Shown here: positions 52,111-61,892 of the stretch, in pieces
Position numbering within the stretch: position 1 is the first letter of the stretch
Layout of the letters: each line of letters starts with the position of its first letter
DNA from: Sphingopyxis witflariensis
Lineage (GTDB): Bacteria; Pseudomonadota; Alphaproteobacteria; Sphingomonadales; Sphingomonadaceae
Length of the DNA stretch: 64,000 nt
Assembly (NCBI RefSeq): GCF_002205635.1
Contig: NZ_NISJ01000002.1
Coordinates: 1 to 64,000 of the forward strand
Direction of reading: 5' to 3'
The notes under the pieces: model-generated
What the model saw: only the letters and a program-made list of their open reading frames with translations
What the model was told of the DNA's origin: nothing
Databases searched by the model: none
Program-made: the position numbers and the translations under genes

Positions 52111-53081
52111 CCAATCCATGGATGTGGCATGGTGGCGGCGTCGAAGCCGCGAAACGCCATTTCGGCGGCGCCGACTGGCTCGACCTGTCGACCGGCATGA
52201 ACCCCGATCCCTGGCCCGGCGCCGATGATATCGCGATCGATTGGCAGCGCCTGCCAGACACTGACGCGCTTCGCCGTCTGGAAGAGGTCGCGGCGCGCTT
52301 CTTTGGCGTCGCCCCCGAACATGTCTGCGCCGTTCCTGGCACCGAAATCGGCCTGCGCCTGACGGGTTCACTGATCGGCGGCGAAGCGCGATATATGGCC
52401 CCCAGCTATCGCACCCATGGCGAGATGATCGCAGATGCAGCCGCGATCGACCGGGCGGGCAGCGAACATCATGACGGCACGCTCATCCTCGCCAACCCCA
52501 ACAACCCCGACGGCGGCGTGATCGAGGCCGACGTGCTGCACGACATTCTCGACCGGCGCACGCCCGAAAGCTGGTTGCTCATCGACGAAGCCTTTGCCGA
52601 CCCCGAACCGACGATCAGCCTCGCCGGACTGGTCAGCGATACCCGCAACCTCGTCATCTTCCGCTCGTTCGGAAAATTCTTTGGCCTCGCCGGGGTCAGG
52701 CTCGGTTTCGTCCTTGGGCCGCCCTCGATCCTCGATCCGCTGCGCCGCCTGCTCGGCGCGTGGCCGCTGTCCGCCGCGGCGGTGGAGATCGGGACTGCCG
52801 CCTATCAGGATGAGGCGTGGATCGCCGCGACCCGCCACCGTCTGCCCGAACAAGCCGCTGCGCTCGACGCGATACTCGCGGGCGCAGGTCACCAGCCGAT
52901 CGGCGAATGTCCGCTGTTTCGCCTGATCGAGGTGGACGATGCCCAGTCGCTGTTCGAACGTCTTGCCGGCGCCGCAATCCTCACCCGCCCCTTTGCCGAC
53001 AAACCGCAATGGCTGCGTATCGGCCTCCCCTCCGGCGATGCCACGGCGGCACGTCTCGCGGCGGCACTCGCCCATGGCTGA
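52107..53081 (+). CDS. cobD: Threonine-phosphate decarboxylase-like PLP enzyme
   Basis: 324 residues of the class-I aminotransferase fold in the CobD (Salmonella)/CobC (Pseudomonas) family. It makes (R)-1-amino-2-propanol phosphate, the linker for cobinamide. Marks: LDLSTGMNPDPWP at the start, ILANPNNPDGGVIE, and the PLP lysine region IFRSFGKFFGLAGVRLGF. It precedes cbiB, which uses the product; the two overlap by 8 bases. Confidence 0.93.
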   Translation: MTNPWMWHGGGVEAAKRHFGGADWLDLSTGMNPDPWPGADDIAIDWQRLPDTDALRRLEEVAARFFGVAPEHVCAVPGTEIGLRLTGSLIGGEARYMAPSYRTHGEMIADAAAIDRAGSEHHDGTLILANPNNPDGGVIEADVLHDILDRRTPESWLLIDEAFADPEPTISLAGLVSDTRNLVIFRSFGKFFGLAGVRLGFVLGPPSILDPLRRLLGAWPLSAAAVEIGTAAYQDEAWIAATRHRLPEQAAALDAILAGAGHQPIGECPLFRLIEVDDAQSLFERLAGAAILTRPFADKPQWLRIGLPSGDATAARLAAALAHG

Positions 53082-54006
53082 GCCCATCGCGCTGGCAGCG
53101 CTCGCCATCGACGCGGCGTTCGGCTGGCCACAGTCGCTCTATCGCCGCATCGGCCATCCGGTCGGGCTGTTCGCGCGCATCATCGACGGATGCGAGGCGC
53201 GGTGGAACCGTCCGGAAACCAGTTTCGCCGCCCGCCGCGCATTCGGCATCCTCACCATCCTCCTGCTCATCCTGCTTGTCGCGTGCAGCGGCTGGGCCAT
53301 CCAGTCGTGGCTCATCGCCCTCCCCTATGGGTGGCTGTTCGTCGCCATTCTCGCTTGGCCCGCCCTCGCGCAGCGCAGCCTGTACGATCATGTCCGGATC
53401 GTGGGTCAGGCACTCGATAGCGGCGACCTTCCCGCCGCGCGCACCGCTGTCGGCGCGATCGTTGGCCGTGATACGGCGGCGCTCGACGAAGCCGGGGTCG
53501 CGCGCGCCGCGATCGAAAGCCTCGCCGAAAGCTCTTGCGATGGCGTTGCCGCGCCCTTGTTCTGGCTGCTCCTGTTCGGCCTTCCCGGCATATGGGCGTA
53601 TAAGGCGATCAACACCGCCGACAGCCTGATCGGCCACCGCGAGGAGCGCTGGCGCGCTTTCGGCTGGGCGGCGGCGCGTATCGACGATGCCGCCAATTTC
53701 TTTCCGGCGCGCCTGTCGGGCCTGCTGATCTGCCTCGCCGGGCGCGGCGGATGGCGGAGTTTGTGGCGCGATGCCCGCAAGCACGCCTCCCCCAACGCGG
53801 GCTGGCCCGAAGCCGCGATGGCAGGCGCTTTGGGCGTTCGCCTCGCGGGCCCGATCGCTTATGATGGCGCGATGCACGACAAACCCTGGATCGGCGATGG
53901 CCGCGCGCAAGCCGGTGCCGACGATATCGACCGCGCGCTGCGCATCTATCTGGGCGCCTGCCTGCTCTTGTGGTTGATCGCCGGAGGCGCGACATGGCTG
54001 CGCTGA
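53074..54006 (+). CDS. cbiB: Adenosylcobinamide-phosphate synthase
   Basis: 310 residues, membrane enzyme (CbiB, called CobD in Pseudomonas) that attaches aminopropanol phosphate to adenosylcobyric acid. Conserved stretches: ALAIDAAFGWPQSLYRRIGHPVGLF at the start, LAESSCDGVAAPLFWLLLFGLPG, YKAINTADSLIGHREERWRAFGWAAARIDD, and PNAGWPEAAMAGALGVRLAG. Four or five hydrophobic segments. It overlaps cobQ by 13 bases. Confidence 0.95.
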   Translation: MAEPIALAALAIDAAFGWPQSLYRRIGHPVGLFARIIDGCEARWNRPETSFAARRAFGILTILLLILLVACSGWAIQSWLIALPYGWLFVAILAWPALAQRSLYDHVRIVGQALDSGDLPAARTAVGAIVGRDTAALDEAGVARAAIESLAESSCDGVAAPLFWLLLFGLPGIWAYKAINTADSLIGHREERWRAFGWAAARIDDAANFFPARLSGLLICLAGRGGWRSLWRDARKHASPNAGWPEAAMAGALGVRLAGPIAYDGAMHDKPWIGDGRAQAGADDIDRALRIYLGACLLLWLIAGGATWLR

Positions 54007-55451
54007 TGCTGCAGGGAACCGGGTCCGACGTCGGCAAGTCGGTACTCGTCGCCGGACTGTGCCGCGCGCTCGTCAATCGCGGCCTGAGCGTGCGCCCGTT
54101 CAAGCCGCAGAATATGTCGAACAATGCCGCGGTGACGATCGACGGCGGCGAAATCGGGCGCGCGCAGGCTTTGCAAGCGATCGCCTGCCGCGCCCAACCG
54201 CATAGCGACATGAACCCGGTGCTGCTGAAGCCGCAGGCCGACCGCACCTCGCAGCTGATCGTCCATGGCAAAGTGCGCGGAACACTGGGGTCGGGCAATT
54301 TTCGCGAAGCGCGCGGCGCGCTGATCGCCGAGGTCATGCAAAGCTATGACCGCCTTCGTGCGCAGTGCGATATCGTCGTCATCGAAGGCGCTGGATCGCC
54401 CGCAGAGATCAACCTGCGCGCGGGCGACATCGCCAATATGGGCTTCGCACGCGCCGCCAATGTCCCCGTCATCCTGATCGGCGATATCGACCGCGGCGGC
54501 GTGATCGCCTCGGTCGTTGGCACCCGCGCGGTAATCGATGCCGAGGATGCAGCGATGATCCGCGGTTTCCTGATCAACAAATTCCGCGGCGACCCGGCCC
54601 TGTTCGAGGATGGCTATCGCGAGATTGAACGGCGCGCAGGATGGGAGGGTTTCGGTGTCGTGCCTTGGCTCACTGCTGCGAAACATCTGCCGAGCGAGGA
54701 TGCGGTGATTCTCGAACGGCATGCCAAGGCCGACGACGGGCGCATCACCATCGCCTGCCCGATCCTGCCGCGCATTTCGAACTTCGACGACCTTGATCCG
54801 CTGAAGCTCGAGCCCGCCGTTCGGCTCGTGATGGTGCCGCCGGGACAGCCTATCCCGGCTGAGGCCGCGCTGGTCATCCTGCCCGGATCGAAGGCGACGA
54901 TCGCCGACCTCGCGGCGCTGCGCAGCGAAGGGTGGGATATCGACATCCACGCGCACTATCGGCGCGGCGGGTTGATCCTCGGGCTGTGCGGGGGATATCA
55001 GATGCTCGGTCGCAGCGTCGCCGACCCGGACGGGATCGAGGGCGCGATGACGATCGCCGAAGGGCTCGGGTTGCTCGACGTCGCGACGACCCTGTCGCCG
55101 GCCAAGACGCTGCGACATGTCCGGGGCACTGCCCTTGGCGCGGCGGTGGAGGGGTATGAAATGCACATGGGCAAGACCGATGGCCCCGACACCGCGCGAT
55201 CGTTCGCGACGATCGACGGGCGCAGCGAAGGCGCAATCAGCGGCGACGGCCGGGTGATGGGTAGCTATTTGCACGGCCTCTTCGCCAGCGCAGACATACG
55301 GCGCGCGCTGCTCGAACGCTTCGGTCAGGTTGCGAGCGGCGCAGATTATTGCGCGGCGGTCGATGCCGCGCTCGACGACATCGCGGCCGAACTCGAACGC
55401 CATGCCGATATCGACCGGATGCTCGAAATTGCGCAGGGTGCGGGCCGATGA
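53994..55451 (+). CDS. cobQ: Cobyric acid synthase
   Basis: 485 residues, CobQ/CbiP, glutamine-dependent amidation of adenosylcobyrinate a,c-diamide to cobyric acid. The N-terminal ATPase has MLQGTGSDVGKSVLVAGLCR and VRPFKPQNMSNNAAVT; the class-I glutaminase domain has the nucleophile Cys in LILGLCGGYQMLG and a late His in GSYLHGLF. ATG 53994 has GGAGG just upstream. Its presence means the salvage can start from late corrin intermediates, not only from cobinamide. Confidence 0.96.
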   Translation: MAALMLQGTGSDVGKSVLVAGLCRALVNRGLSVRPFKPQNMSNNAAVTIDGGEIGRAQALQAIACRAQPHSDMNPVLLKPQADRTSQLIVHGKVRGTLGSGNFREARGALIAEVMQSYDRLRAQCDIVVIEGAGSPAEINLRAGDIANMGFARAANVPVILIGDIDRGGVIASVVGTRAVIDAEDAAMIRGFLINKFRGDPALFEDGYREIERRAGWEGFGVVPWLTAAKHLPSEDAVILERHAKADDGRITIACPILPRISNFDDLDPLKLEPAVRLVMVPPGQPIPAEAALVILPGSKATIADLAALRSEGWDIDIHAHYRRGGLILGLCGGYQMLGRSVADPDGIEGAMTIAEGLGLLDVATTLSPAKTLRHVRGTALGAAVEGYEMHMGKTDGPDTARSFATIDGRSEGAISGDGRVMGSYLHGLFASADIRRALLERFGQVASGADYCAAVDAALDDIAAELERHADIDRMLEIAQGAGR

Positions 55452-55954
55452 CGTCGCACCTGATCCTCGGCGGCGCGCGCTCGGGCAAGAGCCGTTATGC
55501 GCAAACGCTCGCCGAAGCCTTTGACGGCGATCTGATCTTCATCGCCACCGGCGAGGCGTTCGATGACGAGATGGCAGAGCGTATCGCGCATCATCGCGCC
55601 GATCGCGGACCACGCTGGGATACGGTCGAGGCGCCGTTAGCGCTCGACGAGGCGATCCGTGCGCGTGCGGCGCCCGGCAAATTGTTGCTGATCGACTGCC
55701 TGACCCTATGGGTATCGAATTTGATGCACGCCGAACGCGATATCGTCGCGGCGACCGACGAGCTGATCGCCGCAATGGGCGACGCACGAGGACCCGTGAT
55801 CCTCGTCGCCAATGAGGTCGGACTGGGGATCGTCCCCGACAATGCCCTCGCCCGCCGCTTTCGCGACGAGGCCGGCCGCGTCAATCAGGCGGTGGCGGCC
55901 GCGGCGAACGAAGTCAGCTTCATCGCCGCGGGCCTGCCTTTACGCCTGAAATAA
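55448..55954 (+). CDS. cobU: Adenosylcobinamide kinase/guanylyltransferase
   Basis: 168 residues, CobU (CobP) family, bifunctional: phosphorylates adenosylcobinamide and then transfers GMP to give the GDP-activated form used by CobS. The P-loop is ILGGARSGKSRYA (residues about 6-18); the His of the guanylyl intermediate is expected in AERIAHHRADRG; LLIDCLTLWVSNLM and VLVANEVGLGIVP complete the family pattern. Last gene of the operon; its stop is 4 bases from that of the convergent efflux gene. Confidence 0.96.
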   Translation: MTSHLILGGARSGKSRYAQTLAEAFDGDLIFIATGEAFDDEMAERIAHHRADRGPRWDTVEAPLALDEAIRARAAPGKLLLIDCLTLWVSNLMHAERDIVAATDELIAAMGDARGPVILVANEVGLGIVPDNALARRFRDEAGRVNQAVAAAANEVSFIAAGLPLRLK

Positions 55955-55958
55955 TCGC

Positions 55959-57374
55959 TCAGCCTGCGGCAGGAGCTTCCTGCCAGCCGCCGCCGAGCGC
56001 GAGGAACAGCGACACGAGATAGGTTCCGCGCTGCTGCTCCGACTGCGCGATGCTTGCCTGGATGCCCGCGAGCGTCCGTTCGGCGTCGAGCACAACCTGG
56101 AAATTCTCGCGCCCCGCTTCATAGCGCAGCCGCGCGATCCGCGCCGCCTCGCCCGCTTCGTCCGCCGCGCGGCGCAACGCCGCGAGCCGGTCGAGTTCGC
56201 CCGCATAGCGCGCGAGCGCACTCTCGGTTTCCTCGAGCGCGCCAAGCCATGCGCCGTCGAAGGTCGCCAGCGCCGCATCGGCGCCCGCTTCCGCCTGACC
56301 GAGTCGCGCACGCGCGACCGCCATGTTGGGGAAATTCCACGAGATCAGCGGCCCGAGCGAGAAGCGGAAGCCGTCAGACTTGCCGAGCCCCGAGATCGAG
56401 TCGGCCGCCGATCCGATCGACCCGCCCAGGCTGATACTCGGGTAAAGATCAGCGGTCGCGACATTGACCCGCGCCGCGGCGGCGGCGAGCTGGCGTTCGG
56501 CACGGCGAATATCGGGACGCCGCGCGAGCAACGATCCGCCGTCGCCGACGGGAACCGGACGGCCCAGTTCGGGGGCCGTCTGGCATTGCAGCACCACTTG
56601 CGGCGCTTCCGCCGGGGGTTTCCCGGTGAGCACCGCGAGGCGGTAGAGCGCCGCCGAGCGCTGGGCGGTGAGCGTCGGGATCGTCGCGCGCGTCTGTTCG
56701 AGCAGCGCGCCCGCCTGTCCGGTTTCGAGCCGGGTCGCGCGGCCGCCCTCATAGAGGCGGCGCGTCAGGTCGAAAGTGCGCTCCTGAATACGCAGCGTCT
56801 CTTCAGCTACCGCGACCTGGCGATTGAACGAACAGACGTCGGTATAAGCGCGCGTCGTTTCGGCGGCGACGGTGATACGGGTGAGGTCGAACGCCGCCTG
56901 CACCGCGTCGGCATCGGCCCGGGCGGCGCGGATCGCGCTGCCGACCCGGCCGAACAGATCGATCTGATAACCGACGTCGAGCCCGACGTTGTAGCTTTCA
57001 CCCTCGACCGCACCGGTCCCGAGCGGGCTCGGCTGGCGTGCATAGGTACCGCCGGAACTGATACTGGTCGTCGGCAGGCGTCCGGCACGCGACTCGTTCA
57101 GCACTGCACGCGCTTGTGCGAGATTCGCCGCGGCAACGCGCAGGTCGGTGTTGGCGACCAGCGCCTGTTCGACCAGCGCGTCGAGCGTTGGATCGGCGAA
57201 CAGGCTCCACCATTCACCCGGCGGCTGTTCGCCGGTGAAGGCGGGCGACTTGCCGGTTTCGAGGAAGGGCGCCTGCGACGGCGCCGCAGGGGTCGGCGAC
57301 ACATAGGCCGGACCGACCGTACAGCCGGTCAGCGCGAGCGCGCCGACGGCCGTGAGCAACAATGTGCGGGTCAT
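55959..57374 (-). CDS. Efflux outer-membrane lipoprotein (second RND operon)
   Basis: 471 residues. A lipoprotein signal peptide with lipobox LTGC precedes TVGPAYVSP, the NodT/OprM start. Two OEP repeats are present; the second contains LLARRPDIRRAERQLAAAAARVNVATADLYP. It differs clearly from the channel at 5592. It is the distal gene of the leftward operon and its ATG overlaps the permease stop by one base (TAATG). Confidence 0.94.
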   Translation of the reverse strand: MTRTLLLTAVGALALTGCTVGPAYVSPTPAAPSQAPFLETGKSPAFTGEQPPGEWWSLFADPTLDALVEQALVANTDLRVAAANLAQARAVLNESRAGRLPTTSISSGGTYARQPSPLGTGAVEGESYNVGLDVGYQIDLFGRVGSAIRAARADADAVQAAFDLTRITVAAETTRAYTDVCSFNRQVAVAEETLRIQERTFDLTRRLYEGGRATRLETGQAGALLEQTRATIPTLTAQRSAALYRLAVLTGKPPAEAPQVVLQCQTAPELGRPVPVGDGGSLLARRPDIRRAERQLAAAAARVNVATADLYPSISLGGSIGSAADSISGLGKSDGFRFSLGPLISWNFPNMAVARARLGQAEAGADAALATFDGAWLGALEETESALARYAGELDRLAALRRAADEAGEAARIARLRYEAGRENFQVVLDAERTLAGIQASIAQSEQQRGTYLVSLFLALGGGWQEAPAAG

Positions 57375-60300
57375 TATGGAGCCTCCAGCGGCGTTTCGTC
57401 CGCATTCTTTGTTTTGTTCGCGCCGCGGCGCGCCATGCGATCGCCGAGTCCACGGCAGACGACATAGAAGACAGGCGTGAAGATCAGGCCGAACACCGTC
57501 ACCCCCAGCATGCCGAAGGTCACCGAAGTGCCCAGCGCCTGCCGCATCTCCTGCCCCGGCCCGGTCGCGATCGCGAGCGGGATGACACCGAAGATGAAGG
57601 CAAAGCTGGTCATCAGGATCGGGCGGAGGCGCGACCGCGCGGCATGGACCGCCGCATCGAGCACGTTCATCCCGTCCTGTTCCTCGGCCTGCTTGGCGAA
57701 CTCGATGATAAGGATCGCATTCTTCGCCGCGAGCGCGATGAGCACGACCAGACCAACCTGCACCAGGATATTATTGTCCATCCCGCGCAAATTGACCCCA
57801 AGCATCGCCGCCAAAATACACATGGGCACGATCAGGATCACCGCGAGCGGCAGCGGCAGCGATTCATATTGCGCCGCAAGCACGAGGAAGACGAACACCA
57901 CCGCAAGCAGGAAGATCAGCACCGCGCCGCTGCCCGCCGCCTTTTCCTGATAGGCAAGGCCGGTCCACTCATAGGTAAAGCCCGACGGCAGCGTCTTGGC
58001 GGCCAATTGCTCCATCGCGACCAGAGCCGCCCCCGACGATACCCCCGGCGCCGCCGCTCCCTGCAATTCGACTGCGGGGAACATATTGTAGCGAACGACA
58101 CGCGTCGGGCCGCTATCGTCGCGGAAGGTTGCGACGGAAGCCAGTGGCACCATCTCGCCCGAGGTCGAGCGGACCTGCAACCGTCCGACATCCTCGATCT
58201 TGCTGCGCGACGTCGGCTCTGCCTGTGCGGTCACGCGGAAGGTGCGACCGAGGAAGTTGAAGTCGTTGACATAGGTCGAGGCCAGATAGGTACCGAGCGC
58301 GGAGTAAACCTGCCCCGGATCAACGCCCAGCATCAACGCCTTGTCACGATCGACATCGGCAAAGATGCGCGGGCTTCCGGTATTGAACAGCGAGAAGACC
58401 TGCGTGACGTCGGGCTCTTCCTGGGCAGCGCCCATCATCGCACCGGTCACCTGCTCCAGCTCGCGATAGCTACCGCCACCGGTTGCCTGAAGCATCATGG
58501 TGAAGCCGTTACCGGTGCCAAGCCCCGGCACCGCAGGGGGCGCAATGACAAAGGCATTGGTTTCGGGCAACGCGGCCGCCATGGCGCCCGAAAGCTGCTG
58601 CGACAGCGCCACGGCGCTCCGCTCTTTCCCGCGCTCGCCCCAGTCGGTCAGGCGTATGAACATCGTGCCGGCGTTCGACGCGGTCGAGAAACTCGATCCA
58701 TCGAGGCCCGCAAAGGTCGAAATGCTGTCGACGCCTTCAATGCCGGCCACAACCTGTTGCGCGCGTTTCAGCACTTCGCTGGTCCGGTCGAGCGACGCCC
58801 CCGGCGGAAGCTGGACGACGCCGATCAGCACGCCCTGATCCTGATCGGGAATGAAGCCCGTCGGCGTGTCGGTCAGACGCCAGCCGGTAAAGGCAAGCAG
58901 CACCGCATAGATGATCAGCATCATCCCCGTCTTGCGCACCAGCGTCGCCGTGGTGCGGCCATAGCGGTCGGCCAGATTATCGAAGCCGGTGTTGAACTTG
59001 TCTGCCGCGCGGCGGCCAAAGCGCATGATCGGGTTCTTCGGCTCTTCACGATGGCCGGTTTCGTGCGGCTTCAGGAACAGCGCCGCCATCGCCGGCGACA
59101 GCGTCAGTGACGTGAGCAACGAGAATAGGGTCGCCGCCGCAATGGTCACCGCAAACTGCTGATAAAAGATGCCGGGGATACCGGGGACGAAAGCGGTCGG
59201 CACGAACACCGCAACGAGCACGAGGCTGATCGCGACCAAGGCGCCCGACACTTCGCCCATCGTCCTATGCGCGGCTTCGCGCGGGCTCAGCCCGTCGCGC
59301 ATATGCTTTTCAACCGCCTCGACGACCACGATCGCGTCATCGACGACGATCCCGACCGCGAGTACCAGCGCGAACAGCGACAGTGAATTGATCGAATAAC
59401 CGAGTGCAAGCTGCACCGCGAAAGTGCCGACCAGTGCGACCGGAATCGCGACGATCGGAATGATCGCGGCGCGCCATGTCTGAAGGAAAACGAGGACGAC
59501 GAGGACGACGAGGAAGATCGCCTCGACCAGCGTTTCCTGCACCGCGGTCACCGATGCCTGGACATATTCGGTCGGGTTGAACGGAATCGAATATTCGAGA
59601 CCCGGGGGGAAGTCGTCCGAGGCCTTCTTGATTTCCTCCAGCACCAGATTGGCAGCGTTCAGCGAGTTGGCACCCGGCTGCTGAATCACCGCCATGCCGA
59701 CGCCTTCGCGGCCATCGAATACGCCGCGCACGCCATAATCCTGGCTGCCAAGCTCGACCCGCGCGACGTCCTTCAGCCGGGTGATGGCACCATTTTGGGT
59801 GTCGGTCTTGATCACGACGTTCGAGAATTGCTCGGGCGTGACAAGGCGGCCGAGAACTTCAACGGGAAGCTCAAAGGCGGGATTGCCCTTGCCATAGGGT
59901 GGGGCGCCGACCGAACCGCCGGCGACCTGTACGTTCTGGCTTTGCAGCGCCGCGATGATTTCGGGCGCAGTCATGTTGCGCGCGGCGGCCTTGTCAGGGT
60001 CGATCCACACGCGCATCGAATAATTGCCGCCGCCGAAAATCTGCACGCCGCCGACGCCTTCGAGGCGGAGCAACCGGTCGCGCAGCGTCGAATTGGCATA
60101 GTTGCCGACATAGTCGGTATCGACCGCCGGGTCGCTCGACGTCAGCGCGACGATCATCAGGAAGCCGCTTTCCTGCTTGTTCACCTGCACACCAATCTGG
60201 CGCACCTGTTCAGGCAAGCGCGGCTCGGCCAGCGCAACGCGATTCTGCACCAGAACCTGCGCGGCATCGAGATCGGTGCCGGGCTGGAAAGTAACCGTTA

Positions 60301-60571
60301 TCTGTGCCGCACCCTGTGTCGAGCTGCTCTGCAGATAGAGCATATTCTCGACGCCGTTAATCTCTTGCTCCAACGTCGCGGCGACCGTTTCGGCGATCGT
60401 TTCGGACGAAGCGCCCGGATAAGCGGCATTAATGCTGATCGTCGGCGGCGCGATCTCCGGATATTGGGCGAGCGGAAGCAGCGGATAGGCGAAGGCGCCG
60501 ATCAGCGTGATGAAGATCGCGATGACGGCCGCAAAGATCGGCCGATCGACGAAAAAACGACTGAAATTCAC
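57374..60571 (-). CDS. RND multidrug efflux permease (AcrB/MexB type)
   Basis: 1065 residues starting with GTG 60571 (MNFSRFFVDRPIFAAVIAIF), overlapping the adaptor stop by 4 bases (GTGA). It is a classical HAE1 pump: TM4 motif VGIVVDDAIVVVEAVEKHM, the hallmark FFNRPIFA-like N-terminus, and the docking/porter segments QVQAGGSVGAPP-like (VQVAGGSVGAPPYGKGN) typical of AcrB relatives. It exports lipophilic drugs, solvents or detergents from the periplasm. Substrates cannot be specified. Confidence 0.96.
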   Translation of the reverse strand: MNFSRFFVDRPIFAAVIAIFITLIGAFAYPLLPLAQYPEIAPPTISINAAYPGASSETIAETVAATLEQEINGVENMLYLQSSSTQGAAQITVTFQPGTDLDAAQVLVQNRVALAEPRLPEQVRQIGVQVNKQESGFLMIVALTSSDPAVDTDYVGNYANSTLRDRLLRLEGVGGVQIFGGGNYSMRVWIDPDKAAARNMTAPEIIAALQSQNVQVAGGSVGAPPYGKGNPAFELPVEVLGRLVTPEQFSNVVIKTDTQNGAITRLKDVARVELGSQDYGVRGVFDGREGVGMAVIQQPGANSLNAANLVLEEIKKASDDFPPGLEYSIPFNPTEYVQASVTAVQETLVEAIFLVVLVVLVFLQTWRAAIIPIVAIPVALVGTFAVQLALGYSINSLSLFALVLAVGIVVDDAIVVVEAVEKHMRDGLSPREAAHRTMGEVSGALVAISLVLVAVFVPTAFVPGIPGIFYQQFAVTIAAATLFSLLTSLTLSPAMAALFLKPHETGHREEPKNPIMRFGRRAADKFNTGFDNLADRYGRTTATLVRKTGMMLIIYAVLLAFTGWRLTDTPTGFIPDQDQGVLIGVVQLPPGASLDRTSEVLKRAQQVVAGIEGVDSISTFAGLDGSSFSTASNAGTMFIRLTDWGERGKERSAVALSQQLSGAMAAALPETNAFVIAPPAVPGLGTGNGFTMMLQATGGGSYRELEQVTGAMMGAAQEEPDVTQVFSLFNTGSPRIFADVDRDKALMLGVDPGQVYSALGTYLASTYVNDFNFLGRTFRVTAQAEPTSRSKIEDVGRLQVRSTSGEMVPLASVATFRDDSGPTRVVRYNMFPAVELQGAAAPGVSSGAALVAMEQLAAKTLPSGFTYEWTGLAYQEKAAGSGAVLIFLLAVVFVFLVLAAQYESLPLPLAVILIVPMCILAAMLGVNLRGMDNNILVQVGLVVLIALAAKNAILIIEFAKQAEEQDGMNVLDAAVHAARSRLRPILMTSFAFIFGVIPLAIATGPGQEMRQALGTSVTFGMLGVTVFGLIFTPVFYVVCRGLGDRMARRGANKTKNADETPLEAP

Positions 60572-61740
60572 TTCGCGTCACCCTTGGGCTTGCCGGCGGG
60601 GGCAGCGCCCTTCGGCGTCAGCACCTTGCCGTCGGCGGCGATCGTTCCGGCCTCAACCTTCGCGGGCTGGCCCGGCCTCGCGCGCTGGAGGCCGTTCACG
60701 ATGACCCGATCCTGTTCGGTGATCCCCGAACGGATGACGCGCAGGCCGCCAACGACGGGGCCGAGTTGAACGGGTCGCGCCTGAACGACGTCCTTCTTGC
60801 CGATGACATAGACGACGCGGCGGGCACCATCGGTGACGATTGCGGTATCGGGCAGCATCATTGCCGGACGCGGAGCCGATGCCGCAAGCTGGAGCTGACC
60901 GAACAGGCCCGGACGCAGCTTGCCATCGGGATTCTGGACTATGGCGCGCACCGCAATCGTCCCCGACCCGCTGCTCAGCGCATTGTCGACGAAATCGATG
61001 CGGCCGTTGCGCGTATAGTCGGTTTCGCCCTGCAGGCGAATACGGACTGGCGAACCTTCCAGCTCGTCACCCTGGCGTTCATAGTCGAGCAGGCTCGCCT
61101 CCGAACCCTGGAAGGTGAAATGGAGCGGATTGGTCGAAACGATCGTCGTCAGCACCGTCTGGTCGGCGGTGACCGAGTTGCCCGGATCGACGAGGCGCTG
61201 CGACACGCGGCCGGAAATCGGCGCGGTGACACGGGTGAAGCCGACATTGAGTTCGGACCCGCGGATCGCGGCGCGGGCAGCGGCGACATCCGCCTCGCCC
61301 GTGCGAACCGCAGCGCGGCGTGATTCGACTTCTTCCTGGCTCGCAGCCTGCGACTTGGCGAGCGTTTCGGAACGCGCGAGTTCGGTGCGTGCATTGGCAA
61401 GCGTCGCCTGCGAACGCGCCAGCTGAGCGCGGGCCTGATCGAGCGCGGCCTGCGACGGGCGCGCATCAATGGTGAACAGCAATTGCCCGGCGCGGACATA
61501 TTGGCCGTCGGTGAAATGCGAACGCTGAAGATAGCCCGACGCGCGCGGCCGCACTTCGACGCTGTCGACCGCTTCGAAGCGGCCAACATAATCGTCCCAT
61601 TCGGTCACTTCCTTCACCAACGGCTTGGCGACCGTCACCGGCAGGGCCGGCGGGCCGCCCTGCGCATCGTCGCTGCCGGAACAGCCGGCGAGCATGAGCG
61701 AAAGGAACATCAGGGGCGCGAGAGCTTGGCGCTTCATCAT
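60568..61740 (-). CDS. RND efflux adaptor lipoprotein (AcrA/MexA type)
   Basis: 390 residues from ATG 61740. A lipoprotein signal with lipobox MLAGC is followed by SGSDDAQ, then lipoyl halves (VRPRASGYLQRSHFTDGQYVRAGQLLFTID), a helical hairpin with AQLARSQATLANARTELARSE, and the barrel with GKLRPGLFGQLQL. First gene of the operon, divergent from its tetR 152 bases away. The C-terminus is Pro/Lys rich (TPKGAAPAGKPKGDAK). Confidence 0.94.
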   Translation of the reverse strand: MMKRQALAPLMFLSLMLAGCSGSDDAQGGPPALPVTVAKPLVKEVTEWDDYVGRFEAVDSVEVRPRASGYLQRSHFTDGQYVRAGQLLFTIDARPSQAALDQARAQLARSQATLANARTELARSETLAKSQAASQEEVESRRAAVRTGEADVAAARAAIRGSELNVGFTRVTAPISGRVSQRLVDPGNSVTADQTVLTTIVSTNPLHFTFQGSEASLLDYERQGDELEGSPVRIRLQGETDYTRNGRIDFVDNALSSGSGTIAVRAIVQNPDGKLRPGLFGQLQLAASAPRPAMMLPDTAIVTDGARRVVYVIGKKDVVQARPVQLGPVVGGLRVIRSGITEQDRVIVNGLQRARPGQPAKVEAGTIAADGKVLTPKGAAPAGKPKGDAK

Positions 61741-61856
61741 GGCTTTGGATCTTTTCTTGTCTGGGCGGTCCGACACCGGGCAGCTGGGAGGGGGGAGGGA
61801 GCTGCCCGATGCCGGGTTGCGGCGATTAGTGTGGGCTCCTTCGCAAGTCAATAGCT

Positions 61857-61874
61857 GTTGATTTAAATTTCAAC
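61857..61874. promoter_or_regulatory. Candidate operator between tetR and the efflux operon
   Basis: GTTGA and TCAAC arms with an AT-rich 8-base centre (GTTGATTTAAATTTCAAC) form an imperfect dyad in the divergent space, 19 bases before the tetR start. It is a reasonable TetR-type operator, unproven. Confidence 0.45.
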
Positions 61875-61892
61875 GCGTATAAGGGCTACGGC

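Noticed and set aside
53946..55403. 485-codon open frame on the minus strand
   Set aside because: Antisense shadow of cobQ; cobQ shows all expected motifs and fits the operon.
57362..59110. 582-codon open frame on the plus strand
   Set aside because: It is the reverse of the AcrB-type permease gene, very rich in Arg/His and without any domain pattern.
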